Notes: generated by a model from the letters alone, not told the origin. A stretch of DNA of 64,000 nt from CANLBN01 sp965230205 (GCA_965230205.1 OZ245996.1:3844001-3908000); one strand, 5' to 3'. Counted from the first letter of the stretch, positions 1 to 9,577 are shown. Translations and numbers: made by a program.

Positions 1-577
1 TATTTTTTACATAGCCTGTCGCCATGATACGCTGCTGCAATAAATATAATTGATAATCAAATCCAGCAGGATTAACAAAGCCTCTAGGACGACGTAACTT
101 AACCCTCAATCGCCAATGATCACCGGTTTTAATATTTGGTATCACCTGGGAAGGCTTTGAATAAGTACTATACCAAGCGAGTGAAATTTTTTTACCTTGC
201 ATGTTAGTAAGCAATGTAGAGTCTATCGCTTTATCAATCGCTTGTATGGTATCGATGCGAAAATTAAAACGCTGTGATTTTGTGTTCTTATAGGGTAAAC
301 CAATCACAGTCCCGGTAATTAAAAAAGTCTCTCCATCGACCTCTGATACTAACTGACTTTTTGTAATCCAATAACCATAATAAATTCCATAGGCAAGTCC
401 TGCGAATACGACAAAAAATACAGTCGGCAATATTTTATGGCGACGAAAAATAAAAAACAGAAAAGGTAATAAAATAAATAGCAGAACCGCTATCCAAAGA
501 ATCGCAGTACCGTTTGGTAAGAATGGAAAATAACTAACGCTGAATATGCCTAAAACGGCAGAGAGAATAACAAGCAT
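1..577 (-). CDS. comEC: ComEC/Rec2 DNA-uptake channel, N-terminal part (cut by window edge)
   Basis: ComEC/Rec2 forms the inner-membrane channel that passes single-stranded DNA during natural transformation. Reading the minus strand from the ATG at 577 gives an open frame of about 192 codons that leaves the window without a stop. It begins with two closely spaced hydrophobic segments (about residues 1-20 and 25-60), then a soluble domain ending in RPRGFVNPAGFDYQLYLLQQ followed by RIMATGYV, the hallmark of the ComEC N-terminal (DUF4131) domain. A Shine-Dalgarno AAGGAA lies about 4 bases before the ATG. The competence and metallo-beta-lactamase domains would lie outside the window. The gene is divergent from gloB. 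Confidence 0.85.
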   Translation of the reverse strand, partial: MLVILSAVLGIFSVSYFPFLPNGTAILWIAVLLFILLPFLFFIFRRHKILPTVFFVVFAGLAYGIYYGYWITKSQLVSEVDGETFLITGTVIGLPYKNTKSQRFNFRIDTIQAIDKAIDSTLLTNMQGKKISLAWYSTYSKPSQVIPNIKTGDHWRLRVKLRRPRGFVNPAGFDYQLYLLQQRIMATGYVKN

Positions 578-763
578 CTTTCTTCCTTGAAAAACGTTTC
601 TGTGTACGGCTCATTATGCCCTACCTTTAAAATTTAACCAAGTCGCCTTCAGTAAGGGTTAAGCGCTATCATCTAAGCATTCAGCCTGTAACTTCATTAA
701 ATAATTATATTTATACTGTCACATGAATTATCATAGATAACTCATATTAAGAAAATATTGCTT

Positions 764-1546
764 ATGATCACCGTGACTCCTATTCCAGCCTATACCGATA
801 ACTATTTATGGCTAATTGAACACTCCAATGGAGACGCCGTCATTGTCGACCCAGGTGATGCAGCACCCGTATTAGCCGTATTAAGAGAGAAAAAACTGAC
901 TCTAATCGCTATTATCATTACCCATCGACACTGGGATCATGTCGACGGTATTAACGACTTATTACAGTACTATGATGTACCCGTCTATGGGCCAGATTCA
1001 GATGCCATCCCACAAATCACTGATAAACGTGGCGAAGGCGATAAAGTGTCTTTCTTTGATACACCCTCGCTTGACTTAACAATCTTAGAAGTCCCGGGGC
1101 ATACCGTTGAGCATATCGCTTATTTCGGACAGATCGATAATCGACCAGCATTATTTTGTGGCGATACCCTATTTGCCGGGGGCTGTGGGCGCTTGAAAGG
1201 CGGTACTCATGAGCAACTATGTCATTCTCTTCAGAGGATCAATGAGCTGCCTGAAGAAACACAGATTTTTTGCACTCACGAATATACCCTCGCTAACCTT
1301 CAATTTGCCAAAACCGTAGAGCCTGATAACCAAGCCATTCATAAGCGTTTAAAAAACGAACAGACTAAGCGCCTGCAAAATCAACCCACACTCCCCACCT
1401 CTCTTGCCCTTGAACAACAAACCAACCCTTTTATTCGCTGCAATCAATCCTCTGTCGCCAATTCCATTAATCAATACTGGAAAACAAACTGGGTCACAAC
1501 TCAGGAACTATTTACCGGTCTGAGACGCTGGAAAGATGAATTTTGA
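764..1546 (+). CDS. gloB: Hydroxyacylglutathione hydrolase (glyoxalase II)
   Basis: Hydrolyses S-lactoylglutathione to D-lactate and glutathione, the second step of methylglyoxal detoxification in the cytoplasm. The 260-residue protein has the family's usual length. The metallo-beta-lactamase signature THRHWDH (residues 53-59) provides the metal ligands, followed by GHTVEHIAYF, FCGDTLFAGGCGR and CTHEYTLANLQFA, which contain the remaining ligands and the family-specific C-terminal half. The ATG at 764 gives the canonical N-terminus MITVTPIPAYTDNYLWL. A TTG two codons upstream is also open but less likely. mltD follows after a short gap, the order seen in many gammaproteobacteria. Confidence 0.95.
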   Translation: MITVTPIPAYTDNYLWLIEHSNGDAVIVDPGDAAPVLAVLREKKLTLIAIIITHRHWDHVDGINDLLQYYDVPVYGPDSDAIPQITDKRGEGDKVSFFDTPSLDLTILEVPGHTVEHIAYFGQIDNRPALFCGDTLFAGGCGRLKGGTHEQLCHSLQRINELPEETQIFCTHEYTLANLQFAKTVEPDNQAIHKRLKNEQTKRLQNQPTLPTSLALEQQTNPFIRCNQSSVANSINQYWKTNWVTTQELFTGLRRWKDEF

Positions 1547-1636
1547 GTCAAGGATCTAATTTTAGCTGACGCCTATTTGCACAGACCTGACTTATTCCTT
1601 AGAATCCTGAGCTTTGTTGCTGAAATAGACCGATTT

Positions 1637-3346
1637 ATGCCTTCTTCGATGCCTAACCATTTTAATATGCTCATACCTATTTTACTGGGCATCTTACTCA
1701 GCGCATGTAATACCTCTGTTGTGACTCAAACACCAGAGACAACAAAATCACCAGAAACCACACCAGATACAACATTAGCAACAGATACCTCTGATGAAGT
1801 ATACGTCGACCCCGCCACAGGCATTGCCGACTCATCAGCTGATATCACCATAGGATCAGCTATAGATGAAACCGCTTCAGCAAAACTTATAGAAGAAGAG
1901 CCACCCGTTGGCGACCTGTGGGACACCATACGTGACGGCTTTGAATTCGCTGAAATTCCAGCCGAAAATGAACATGCGGAAAAACGCATTGCCGTTTACC
2001 GAAAGCGTCTTACCCGCTCTTCATCTTTAATCAACAGCGTCACTGACAACGCAACTCCCTATTTACATTTCGTTGTCACAGAGCTTAAAAAACACAATAT
2101 GCCTTTAGAGATTGCGCTGTTACCTATTGTTGAAAGCCGTTATGACCCTTTTGCCTATTCTCCAGGCCGTGCATCAGGTTTATGGCAGTTTATTCCTGGC
2201 ACCGGCAAACGCTTCGGACTGGCTCAAGACTGGTGGCATGATGAACGCAGAGATACCATTGCCTCTACCGGCGCCGCTATTCAGTATTTGATTTATTTGC
2301 ATAAGTTATTTGATGGCGACTGGTTATTGGCAATGGCGTCTTACAATGCTGGACAAGGCAATGTATTAAAAGCGATTCGAAAAAATAGGAAAAAAGGCAA
2401 GCCTACTGATTATTGGTCTCTCGATTTACCCAGAGAAACCCAGCACTACATTCCAAAATTATTGGCTTGGCGAGATATTATTAAACATTCCGAAAAATAT
2501 AATATTACGCTTAACCCTATTCCCGATGAGGCCTACTTTACGATCGTCGATATCGGTTCGCAAATTGACTTAGCGGAAGCCGCAACACTGGCAGAAGTCG
2601 ACATTGATACTATTTATGAACTCAACGCGGCTTTTAATCGCTGGGCTACCGATCCTTCTCCACCCCATGATTTATTAGTGCCCTACGACAGTGCTGATAC
2701 ACTTAAAGAAAAATTAAACGAGCTACCGCCTAGCAAACGTATGACGTGGCGACGATATATCATTCAAAAAAATGATTCCCTGATTAAAATTGCTAAAAAG
2801 TTTAATACCAGCCCAACACTCATTGCCAGCGTTAATGGGGTTAAAAATAATCGTATCCGTGCAGGTAAGGCACTATTAATTCCATCTGCAAGAAAAGAAA
2901 GTGAATATTACAGCTTAAGCGCAGAACAACGACTCGCTAAACGTCAGAATAGATCACCGAAAAAACACGCAGAACGCGTCGAACATCGAGTAAGATCCGG
3001 TGAAAGCCTGTGGGATATCGCAAAAAAATACAATGTGGGCGTTAAAGCCTTAGCACGCTGGAACCACATGGCACCGGGCGATGTTTTATCCGTTAACAAA
3101 AAATTAGTGGTTTGGACTAAAAAAGCATCATCTGCCACCACTAGAAAAATCGCTAAGAACGAAACCCGTAAATTATTTTATACCGTTAAACGAGGCGACT
3201 CACTAGCCTATATTGCTAATCGATTTCGAGTACGTGTCAAAGATATAAAGAGCTGGAATAATATTGCGACTCAAAAATATATTAAGCCAGGTCAACTGTT
3301 AACACTTTATGTCGCTCTAACTGACAGACAACTCATCGTTAATTAA
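1637..3346 (+). CDS. mltD: Membrane-bound lytic murein transglycosylase D with three LysM domains
   Basis: Cleaves peptidoglycan glycan strands to 1,6-anhydro products at the outer-membrane lipoprotein layer. The N-terminus carries a lipoprotein signal with lipobox LLSAC. A low-complexity Thr/Ser/Pro linker follows. The SLT catalytic domain shows ESRYDPFAYSPGRASGLWQF, whose leading Glu is the expected catalytic acid, and ASYNAGQGNV. Three LysM domains fill the C-terminal third (YIIQKNDSL, HRVRSGESL and FYTVKRGDSL mark their starts). Which ATG is used (1637, 1649 or 1667) is uncertain because none has a clear ribosome-binding site; the frame stays open up to a TTG at 1577. Two or three LysM domains are common in MltD. 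Confidence 0.9.
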   Translation: MPSSMPNHFNMLIPILLGILLSACNTSVVTQTPETTKSPETTPDTTLATDTSDEVYVDPATGIADSSADITIGSAIDETASAKLIEEEPPVGDLWDTIRDGFEFAEIPAENEHAEKRIAVYRKRLTRSSSLINSVTDNATPYLHFVVTELKKHNMPLEIALLPIVESRYDPFAYSPGRASGLWQFIPGTGKRFGLAQDWWHDERRDTIASTGAAIQYLIYLHKLFDGDWLLAMASYNAGQGNVLKAIRKNRKKGKPTDYWSLDLPRETQHYIPKLLAWRDIIKHSEKYNITLNPIPDEAYFTIVDIGSQIDLAEAATLAEVDIDTIYELNAAFNRWATDPSPPHDLLVPYDSADTLKEKLNELPPSKRMTWRRYIIQKNDSLIKIAKKFNTSPTLIASVNGVKNNRIRAGKALLIPSARKESEYYSLSAEQRLAKRQNRSPKKHAERVEHRVRSGESLWDIAKKYNVGVKALARWNHMAPGDVLSVNKKLVVWTKKASSATTRKIAKNETRKLFYTVKRGDSLAYIANRFRVRVKDIKSWNNIATQKYIKPGQLLTLYVALTDRQLIVN

Positions 3347-3455
3347 TTATAATTATCAAAAAAATCAAGACGTTATTATATCGAATAACGTGGCTATCGC
3401 TAATAAACGAAGCTGTAAGCTAATCTAACTTGCAGATATCACTAATAATAATATT

Positions 3456-3491
3456 GATCAAATTAAAGCATCCCGCATCATTAATTTGATC
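3456..3491. repeat. Inverted repeat upstream of the threonine aldolase gene
   Basis: GATCAAATTAA (3456-3466) and TTAATTTGATC (3481-3491) form perfect 11-bp arms around a 14-base spacer, ending 20 bases before the ltaE-like start codon. There is no T tract, so it does not look like a terminator. It could be an operator or a leader hairpin. A shorter repeat (8-bp arms, 3370-3391) sits just after mltD. Confidence 0.45.
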
Positions 3492-3511
3492 CTTCAGTCA
3501 GGATTAACACG

Positions 3512-4561
3512 ATGCAGCAGTTTGCCAGTGATAATTACTCAGGCGTTTGCCCTGAAGTCATGGAATACCTAAATAAGGCCAATCAAAGTCATGAACCCTC
3601 TTATGGTGAAGATAGATGGACTGCTGAGGCCTGCGAATTATTTAGAGAAACCTTCGAAACAAATTGCGATGTATTTTTTGTCTTTAATGGAACTGCGGCT
3701 AACTCGTTATCCCTGGCCACTTACTGCCAACCTTATCACAGCATGATTTGCAGTCGGCTGGCGCATATTGAAACCGATGAATGCGGCGCACCAGAGTTTT
3801 TCTCCCATGGCTCCAAAATATTACTCAGTGAAAGTGACCATGGAAAATTACAGTACGAAGGCATTAAAGAGTTGGTCAACAAACGGGATGATGTCCACTA
3901 CCCCAAACCTAAAATAGTCAGCGTGACACAAACTACTGAAGTCGGGACAGTCTACAACTTACAAGAATTGGCAGAAATCCGACGAGCAACGAAAGAGTTC
4001 AACTTAAAACTGCATATGGATGGCGCACGTTTTGCTAACGCCATCAGCAGCTTGCAGGATAAAAACCCTAGCATTACCGCAAAAGATATCACCCATAAAA
4101 CAGGCGTGGATGTGCTTTCTTTAGGGGGCTCTAAAAATGGCCTGATGCTGGGCGATGCCGTCGTATTCTTTAACCCTGAAGAAGCTGACGAATTTGCTTA
4201 CCGATGTAAACAAGCAGGCCAGTTAGCCTCTAAAATGCGTTACATCTCTGCACAATGGCTAGGTATTCTAAAAAATAATACCTGGCTTAAATATGCCAAA
4301 CACGCAAACCATTGTGCAAAATACTTAGAGCAGGAACTTAAAACGATTCCTGAAATATCATTATTATTCCCTCGCGAAGCAAACTCAGTCTTTGTAGAAC
4401 TGCCACAAACAGTGATTACAAACATGCACCAAAAAGGGTGGAAATTTTATACTTTTATTGGTGAAGGTGGAGCACGCCTAATGTGCTCCTGGGATACCCA
4501 AAAAGAAACGATTGATATATTTGTAAACGATTTAAAAGCCTGCATGCTTCAAAATAGGTAA
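3512..4561 (+). CDS. ltaE: Low-specificity L-threonine aldolase (PLP, beta-eliminating lyase family)
   Basis: Cleaves L-threonine or L-allo-threonine to glycine and acetaldehyde; cytoplasmic and PLP-dependent. The 349-residue protein is collinear with the Pseudomonas-type enzyme: N-terminal QFASDNYSGVCPEV, FNGTAANSLSLA for phosphate binding, an aromatic-stacking His in RLAHIETDE (H85), Asp in LHMDGARFANA (D170) and the Schiff-base lysine in LGGSKNG (K208). SD AGGA lies about 7 bases before ATG 3512. In Pseudomonas a close homologue sits in the glycine-betaine catabolic cluster, which fits the choline/betaine genes here, so a role in handling glycine from betaine demethylation is plausible but inferred. 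Confidence 0.88.
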   Translation: MQQFASDNYSGVCPEVMEYLNKANQSHEPSYGEDRWTAEACELFRETFETNCDVFFVFNGTAANSLSLATYCQPYHSMICSRLAHIETDECGAPEFFSHGSKILLSESDHGKLQYEGIKELVNKRDDVHYPKPKIVSVTQTTEVGTVYNLQELAEIRRATKEFNLKLHMDGARFANAISSLQDKNPSITAKDITHKTGVDVLSLGGSKNGLMLGDAVVFFNPEEADEFAYRCKQAGQLASKMRYISAQWLGILKNNTWLKYAKHANHCAKYLEQELKTIPEISLLFPREANSVFVELPQTVITNMHQKGWKFYTFIGEGGARLMCSWDTQKETIDIFVNDLKACMLQNR

Positions 4562-4574
4562 TTTCAAATAGTCG

Positions 4575-5471
4575 TTATTGTTTTACCAACCAATCTATCA
4601 ATAAATTTTTGGCTCTTGCCTCTTCATCCCGATCAGGATCTACGAGAAAATATCCCAGCTCAGTACTAACACTGAATTCTTCAAGCCCAATAAGTACACC
4701 ACTACTCAATAGATCATCAACTAAAGTACCCCATCCTAATGCTACTCCCTGCCCTGCAATTGCTGCTTGAATCAAAAGAGTATAGTTATTAAATATCATA
4801 ACGGGGTCACTTGCTTCAATCGTATTGTTTAATGTGAAAAATACTTCTTTCCAATTTAACCAGGTATTTTCAGGATTTGTTGATAAACGTAGCAAAGGGC
4901 TTTTTGCAAGCTCATTAAGGGAAGAGATAGGCCCATATTCATCAAGAAAGCCAGGGCTACAGACAGGGAACACTCTTTCTTGAAACAGCAATTGAGAATA
5001 TACATTTCGATAATGCCCATCGCCAAAAACAATCGCAACATCCATTTCCGACGCCATAACACTCGCTTCATTTTCAGAAGTAATCACTCGAATTTCTATT
5101 TCTGGATGCAACTTGCGGAATTCGGGCAACCTTGGCAAAAGCCAAAAAGCCGCAAATGCAAAATCAGTTGCCACATTAATCCGTGGGTTTTTATGTCGAT
5201 GCTGCAACTCCATCACACCATTGTGTATTTTGCTAAAACCTTGATGAACACAATCAAATAAGTAGCTTCCCTCATCCGTAAGAATAACGCCTCGATAAAT
5301 CCTCTTAAAAAGCGTAACCTCTAATTCAGCCTCCAAAGCCCTTACCTGCTGACTTATCGCTGGCTGAGTAGAATTCAATTCTTCCGCGGCTCGAGTAAAG
5401 CTTAGGTGCCGAGCAGCAACCTCAAAGGTAGCCAGACTGTTCAGCGATGGTAAATCTTCAACTTTAAACAT
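4575..5471 (-). CDS. LysR-family regulator (GcvA type), divergent from betC
   Basis: A 298-residue transcription factor with an N-terminal winged helix-turn-helix (FEVAARHLSFTRAAEELNST then QPAISQQVRALE, residues about 15-50) and a periplasmic-binding-protein-like effector domain behind it. It belongs to the GcvA-like subgroup that starts LPSLNSLATFEVAARH. It is divergently transcribed from choline-sulfatase with a 152-bp shared intergenic region, so it is the likely local regulator of choline-sulfate use, as LysR neighbours are for betC in other proteobacteria. The effector is not shown by the sequence. Its stop is only 13 bases from the convergent ltaE stop. Confidence 0.88.
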   Translation of the reverse strand: MFKVEDLPSLNSLATFEVAARHLSFTRAAEELNSTQPAISQQVRALEAELEVTLFKRIYRGVILTDEGSYLFDCVHQGFSKIHNGVMELQHRHKNPRINVATDFAFAAFWLLPRLPEFRKLHPEIEIRVITSENEASVMASEMDVAIVFGDGHYRNVYSQLLFQERVFPVCSPGFLDEYGPISSLNELAKSPLLRLSTNPENTWLNWKEVFFTLNNTIEASDPVMIFNNYTLLIQAAIAGQGVALGWGTLVDDLLSSGVLIGLEEFSVSTELGYFLVDPDRDEEARAKNLLIDWLVKQ

Positions 5472-5623
5472 AACTTTAGCTTATACCTTCCATTAGTTTT
5501 GCTCCCGTTTACAGTATTAATAAAGCATGGCAATCTCTACAGCAATGCTATTTATACATTAGATAATATTATATTTAAATTGAATTTTAACGCTAAGCCA
5601 CCATCCGTCAAAAGGCAACACAA

Positions 5624-7162
5624 ATGAATCAAAAGCCAAATATTTTATTCATCATGGCTGACCAAATGGCGGCTCCAGTATTACCTTTTTATCAAGAGTC
5701 CGTTGTTAAGGTACCTAACCTGTCAACGCTAGCCGCAAACGGGGTGGTATTTGACTCAGCCTATTGCAATAGCCCGCTATGTGCGCCATCACGCTATGTA
5801 TTGATGAGTGGGCAATTACCAAAAGCCATAGGCGCTTACGACAATGCGGCTGAATTTCCTGCAGATACACCGACCTTCGCCCATTACCTCCGGGCAGCCG
5901 GCTATCGCACAGCGTTATCAGGGAAAATGCACTTCTGCGGACCGGACCAACTTCATGGATTCGAAGAACGACTGACCACAGACATTTATCCGGCGGATTA
6001 TGGTTGGTTTCCAGACTGGGAAAACGTTAATGAGCGCCCAAGCTGGTATCACAATATGTCATCGGTCACTCAGGCAGGCATATGTGTACGCAGCAATCAG
6101 CTGGATTTTGATGACGACGTTATCTTTCAGTCACAACGGTATTTATATAATCATGTCCGCAGTAATGATCAGCGACCATTCTGCCTCACCGTATCCATGA
6201 CGCATCCTCACGACCCTTATGCAATACCTGAAGAATATTGGGAACGTTACTCAGATGAAGAAATAGCATTACCAGAAATCAACATTTCACCTGAAGAACA
6301 AGACCCGCACTCACAAAGATTACGCCACATGTATTTAATGGATGATCAAGAGATTACCGATCAACAAGTGCGTAATGCACGTCGCGCCTACTACGGCGCA
6401 ATTAGTTATGTTGATGATCAAATTGGAAAAGTAGTAAAAACCTTAAAAGAAACTGGGCTTGATAAGAATACTATTATTGTTTTTTCTGGTGACCATGGCG
6501 ATATGCTCGGTGAGCGCGGCTTATGGTACAAAATGAGCTGGTTTGAATGGCCGTCACGAGTACCAATGATTATTCATGCACCCGATTACTTTACGCCTAA
6601 ACGAATAAAAGAATCGGTATCCACTATCGATTTACTACCAACCTTTGCAGAAATTGCCAATAAAGGCAAAGCACCGGTATATGCAAACCCTATCGATGGC
6701 CGCAGTTTATTACCCCACCTAAATGGCAAAGGTGGGCATGATGAAGTAATTGGCGAATATATGGGAGAAGGAGCAATCGCGCCCTTATTTATGATTCGTC
6801 GAGGTAAGTATAAATATATCTGCTCACAACCCGATCCAGATCAATTATTTAACCTTGAGTCCGACCCCAATGAATTAATTAACTTGGCACAAAATCCGGC
6901 ATATAGCGAAATCGTCACCCAATTCAAACAAGAAGCAGAACAACGCTGGGATACCGGCACAATCATTCATCAAGTTATTTTAAGTCAGCGCCGCAGACGT
7001 ATGGTTAGCCATGCCCTCAAACAAGGAAAGCAAACTCCTTGGGATTACCAATCTATTGCTGACGCCAGCACAATGTATATGCGCAACAATATTGACCTTG
7101 ATGATTTAGAAAAGCGTGCGCGTTTTCCAATAGTTTCCAATACCAGTGTTGAATCAAAATAA
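5624..7162 (+). CDS. betC: Choline-sulfatase
   Basis: Hydrolyses choline-O-sulfate to choline and sulfate, so the compound can serve as sulfur, carbon or osmoprotectant source. The 512-residue protein has the type I sulfatase signature CAPSR at residues 53-57; C53 must be converted to formylglycine by a maturase not seen in this window. Metal-site motifs are IMADQMA near the N-terminus and VFSGDHGDMLGERGLW in the middle, and the C-terminal segment (QRRRRMVSHALKQGKQTPWD) is characteristic of choline-sulfatase rather than arylsulfatases. No signal peptide, so cytoplasmic. SD AAGG lies 8 bases before the ATG. betA follows 11 bases downstream, so the two form an operon. Confidence 0.95.
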   Translation: MNQKPNILFIMADQMAAPVLPFYQESVVKVPNLSTLAANGVVFDSAYCNSPLCAPSRYVLMSGQLPKAIGAYDNAAEFPADTPTFAHYLRAAGYRTALSGKMHFCGPDQLHGFEERLTTDIYPADYGWFPDWENVNERPSWYHNMSSVTQAGICVRSNQLDFDDDVIFQSQRYLYNHVRSNDQRPFCLTVSMTHPHDPYAIPEEYWERYSDEEIALPEINISPEEQDPHSQRLRHMYLMDDQEITDQQVRNARRAYYGAISYVDDQIGKVVKTLKETGLDKNTIIVFSGDHGDMLGERGLWYKMSWFEWPSRVPMIIHAPDYFTPKRIKESVSTIDLLPTFAEIANKGKAPVYANPIDGRSLLPHLNGKGGHDEVIGEYMGEGAIAPLFMIRRGKYKYICSQPDPDQLFNLESDPNELINLAQNPAYSEIVTQFKQEAEQRWDTGTIIHQVILSQRRRRMVSHALKQGKQTPWDYQSIADASTMYMRNNIDLDDLEKRARFPIVSNTSVESK

Positions 7163-7173
7163 CGGAGCCGCAT

Positions 7174-8010
7174 ATGACACAAGAAAATTATGACTACATC
7201 ATTGTAGGAGCCGGTTCAGCTGGTTGTGTCCTCGCCAATCGCTTAAGTGAGAGCGGCAAACACAGTGTTTTATTACTCGAAGCAGGCGGCAGTGATAACA
7301 GTATTTTTATTCAAATGCCCACAGCATTATCTTACCCAATGAATACAGAAAAATATTGCTGGCAGTTTCATACCGAACCTGAACCAGAGCTCAATGGCCG
7401 CAAAATGCATTGCCCTAGAGGCAAAGTGATTGGTGGCAGCTCCTCAATTAATGGCATGGTTTACGTTCGTGGTCACGCCTGCGATTTTGATGAGTGGGAA
7501 GAACAAGGCGCTGAAGGTTGGAATTATCAAAACTGCCTACCCTATTTTAAAAAAGCAGAAAGCTGGTCAGGCGGTAGCGATACTTATCGTGGTAATAATG
7601 GCCCTCTTGCCACAAACAATGGCAATGAAATGAAGCTTAACCCACTCTATCAAGCCTTCATTAATGCAGGTGAACAAGCCGGGTACGGAGCAACTGACGA
7701 TTACAACGGATATCGCCAGGAAGGCTTTGGCCCGATGCATATGACCGTCAAAAATGGAATACGCTGCTCAACGTCATTCGCCTATTTAAAACCTATACAA
7801 CACCGTAAAAATGTATTCATCAAAAGTGGTGTATTAGTACATAAAGTGCTTTTACAACATAAAAAAGCAACCGGCATTCAATACGAACAAAAAGGCAAAC
7901 TACAAAAAGCCTTCAGCAACAATGAAGTTATTCTTTCAGCTGGCTCTATAGGCTCACCACATTTATTACAATTGTCCGGCATAGGCCCCAGCGACATATT
8001 AAAAAAGTGA
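7174..8010 (+). pseudogene. betA: Choline dehydrogenase, N-terminal half of a frame-split betA
   Basis: Choline dehydrogenase oxidises choline to betaine aldehyde with FAD at the membrane. This frame holds the Rossmann FAD fold (IIVGAGSAGCVLANRLSESG), GMC signature 1 (GKVIGGSSSINGMVYVRG) and most of GMC signature 2 (GSIGSPHLLQLSGIGP), then stops at TGA 8008-8010 right after a run of six A (8001-8006). The next frame continues the protein exactly, and adding one A would restore one 555-residue protein of normal BetA length. SD GGAG lies 6 bases before ATG 7174. Either the gene is mutated, the base call is wrong, or ribosomes slip -1 on A AAA AAG. Tightly coupled to betC. Confidence 0.85.
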
Positions 8011-8840
8011 ATATTCCTGTAATCCATGACTTAAAAGGTGTTGGCGAAAACCTTAAAGACCACCTAGAAGTTTACTTCCAATACCAATGCCCAAAACCTG
8101 TGACACTCAATGGAAAAATGGATTTCATTAATAAAGGATTAATTGGTGCCCGCTGGTTATTATTTAAAAATGGCTTGGGGGCAACGAATCATTTTGAATC
8201 CTGTGGATTTATTCGTTCGCGAGCAGGCTTAAAATGGCCTAATATTCAATATCACTTTTTACCTGCAGCCATGCGTTACGATGGCCAAGCTGCATTTGAT
8301 GGCCATGGCTTTCAAGTTCATGTAGGACCCAACAAACCTGAAAGCACCGGCAAATTATGGATAGAATCTGATGATCCCAAAGCAGCGCCCAAAATTTTAT
8401 TTAATTACTTAACTAAAGAACAGGATAAACAAGATTGGCGTGACTGCATTCGGCTGACTCGCGAAATATTGCAGCAAAGTTCGCTGGAAGAATATCGCGG
8501 AGACGAAATTCAGCCAGGCATAAATATTCAAAGCGATGAGGAAATTGATGCTTGGGTAATGGACAATGTAGAAAGTGCTTATCACCCATCTTGTACATGC
8601 AAAATAGGTGCAGACAATGACCCTATGGCTGTTCTCGATAGCGAATGTCGTGTACGAGGTATAGAATCTCTGCGCGTTGTTGATTCATCTGTCTTCCCAA
8701 CCATCACCAACGGCAATTTAAATGCGCCGACGATTATGGTAGCCGAAAGAGCCGCCGATATGATATTAGGTAAAGTACTACTTGATCCGCTAAATGCGCC
8801 AGTTTGGATACACCCTGATTACCAAACACAGCAACGATAA
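8007..8840 (+). pseudogene. betA: Choline dehydrogenase, C-terminal half of a frame-split betA
   Basis: This frame resumes the protein at NIPVIHDLKGVGENLKDHLE, the sequence that normally follows GMC signature 2. It carries the substrate-binding domain and the catalytic region with YHPSCTCKIG (active-site His) and NGNLNAPTIMVAERAADMI. No FAD-binding fold is present, so it cannot work alone. A GTG at 8007 overlaps the upstream stop as GTGA, which would allow reinitiation, but no Shine-Dalgarno precedes it. Base composition and protein quality stay normal after the break, so if this is a true mutation it is recent. No betB is seen next to it. Confidence 0.82.
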
Positions 8841-8867
8841 AACCCAGTGATACACTGGGCTTTATCG
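8835..8867 (+). terminator. Hairpin terminator at the end of betCA
   Basis: Arms 8835-8849 and 8853-8867 pair over 15 positions with one mismatch around an ATA loop; the inner part is CCCAGTG/CACTGGG. The hairpin takes in the betA stop codon. The T tract after it is weak, so termination efficiency is uncertain. Confidence 0.55.
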
Positions 8868-8933
8868 TACGTTTAACTGAGTCTGATTTTTTGTGGCCTT
8901 ACGCCTACTCCAATACACTATTTCACTATTTTT

Positions 8934-9530
8934 CTATACCCGCTCAAATTTCCCTTTTTTATAGACTATGGTTTGCGTTGGAGCACTTTCATTAAATGTC
9001 AGTTTAATTTTAGGGCCTGTGACATTTCCCATAACAGTACTTTCTGAGATTTCACTTTGTAAAAAAACTTCAATGACGTCAGCGGGTTCAAAAACAACTG
9101 TTTGGTTTCTAGGAACCACTAATGCCATCATCGGTTTATAGCTAGCATCTGCGTTATTAACACTGCATGTTTGTGAAAGACCAAAGGTTAATTCATCAAA
9201 ATCAGCGTCATTATTTTTAGCCGAAAAGTCGTTGGGTTCAGCGCCATCAACAGGTGAGCCAAAAAATCCCTCTGCAAAAGGGTATACCTTACCCGCAGTA
9301 GCATTGACACTGGACTGAACACTAATTTTTCCACCTACTTTAACACCCGATTGTGAAACAAATAGTTGATAATCATCAGACCATGTAATCGTGTTATTTT
9401 CAAATGGAGAAAAAACGATCCATGTTACAGGATCATTATTGGACTTAGTCAGCACAACTTTTTCATCTGCCTCGTATATTGTTTTTAAATCCTTGGCAGA
9501 AAATTCTATCGTTAAAGTAAAAGTTGTCAT
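8934..9530 (-). CDS. Hypothetical beta-rich protein, unrecognised family
   Basis: I do not recognise this 198-residue protein with confidence. It has no signal peptide or membrane segment and is rich in Thr, Val, Asn and short alternating hydrophobic stretches, suggesting a beta-sandwich. A segment VTWIVFSPFENNTITWSDDY near residues 35-54 and ALVVPRNQTVVFEPADVIEV near 137-156 look like conserved core strands. The ATG at 9530 has AAAGG about 10 bases upstream. A very strong AGGAGG lies further upstream and fits a separate short leader frame. It points away from the plus-strand genes that follow. Confidence 0.6.
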   Translation of the reverse strand: MTTFTLTIEFSAKDLKTIYEADEKVVLTKSNNDPVTWIVFSPFENNTITWSDDYQLFVSQSGVKVGGKISVQSSVNATAGKVYPFAEGFFGSPVDGAEPNDFSAKNNDADFDELTFGLSQTCSVNNADASYKPMMALVVPRNQTVVFEPADVIEVFLQSEISESTVMGNVTGPKIKLTFNESAPTQTIVYKKGKFERV

Positions 9531-9544
9531 AATGGTTAGCCTTT

Positions 9545-9577
9545 TTAAATTAAGAAATACACCGCATTTAAGATCAT
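9545..9577 (-). CDS. Possible leader peptide (10 codons) before the beta-rich hypothetical gene
   Basis: On the minus strand the perfect Shine-Dalgarno AGGAGG (9591-9586) sits 8 bases before an ATG at 9577 that opens a 10-codon frame, MILNAVYFLI, ending 14 bases before the ATG of the 198-residue gene. The frame is different from that gene, so it is not an upstream start. It may be a translated leader or chance. Confidence 0.25.
   Translation of the reverse strand: MILNAVYFLI

Noticed and set aside
8001..8010. Firm claim of programmed -1 frameshifting in betA
   Set aside because: The heptamer is right, but I see no strong stimulatory structure or upstream Shine-Dalgarno, and a one-base homopolymer loss explains it equally; kept only as a finding.
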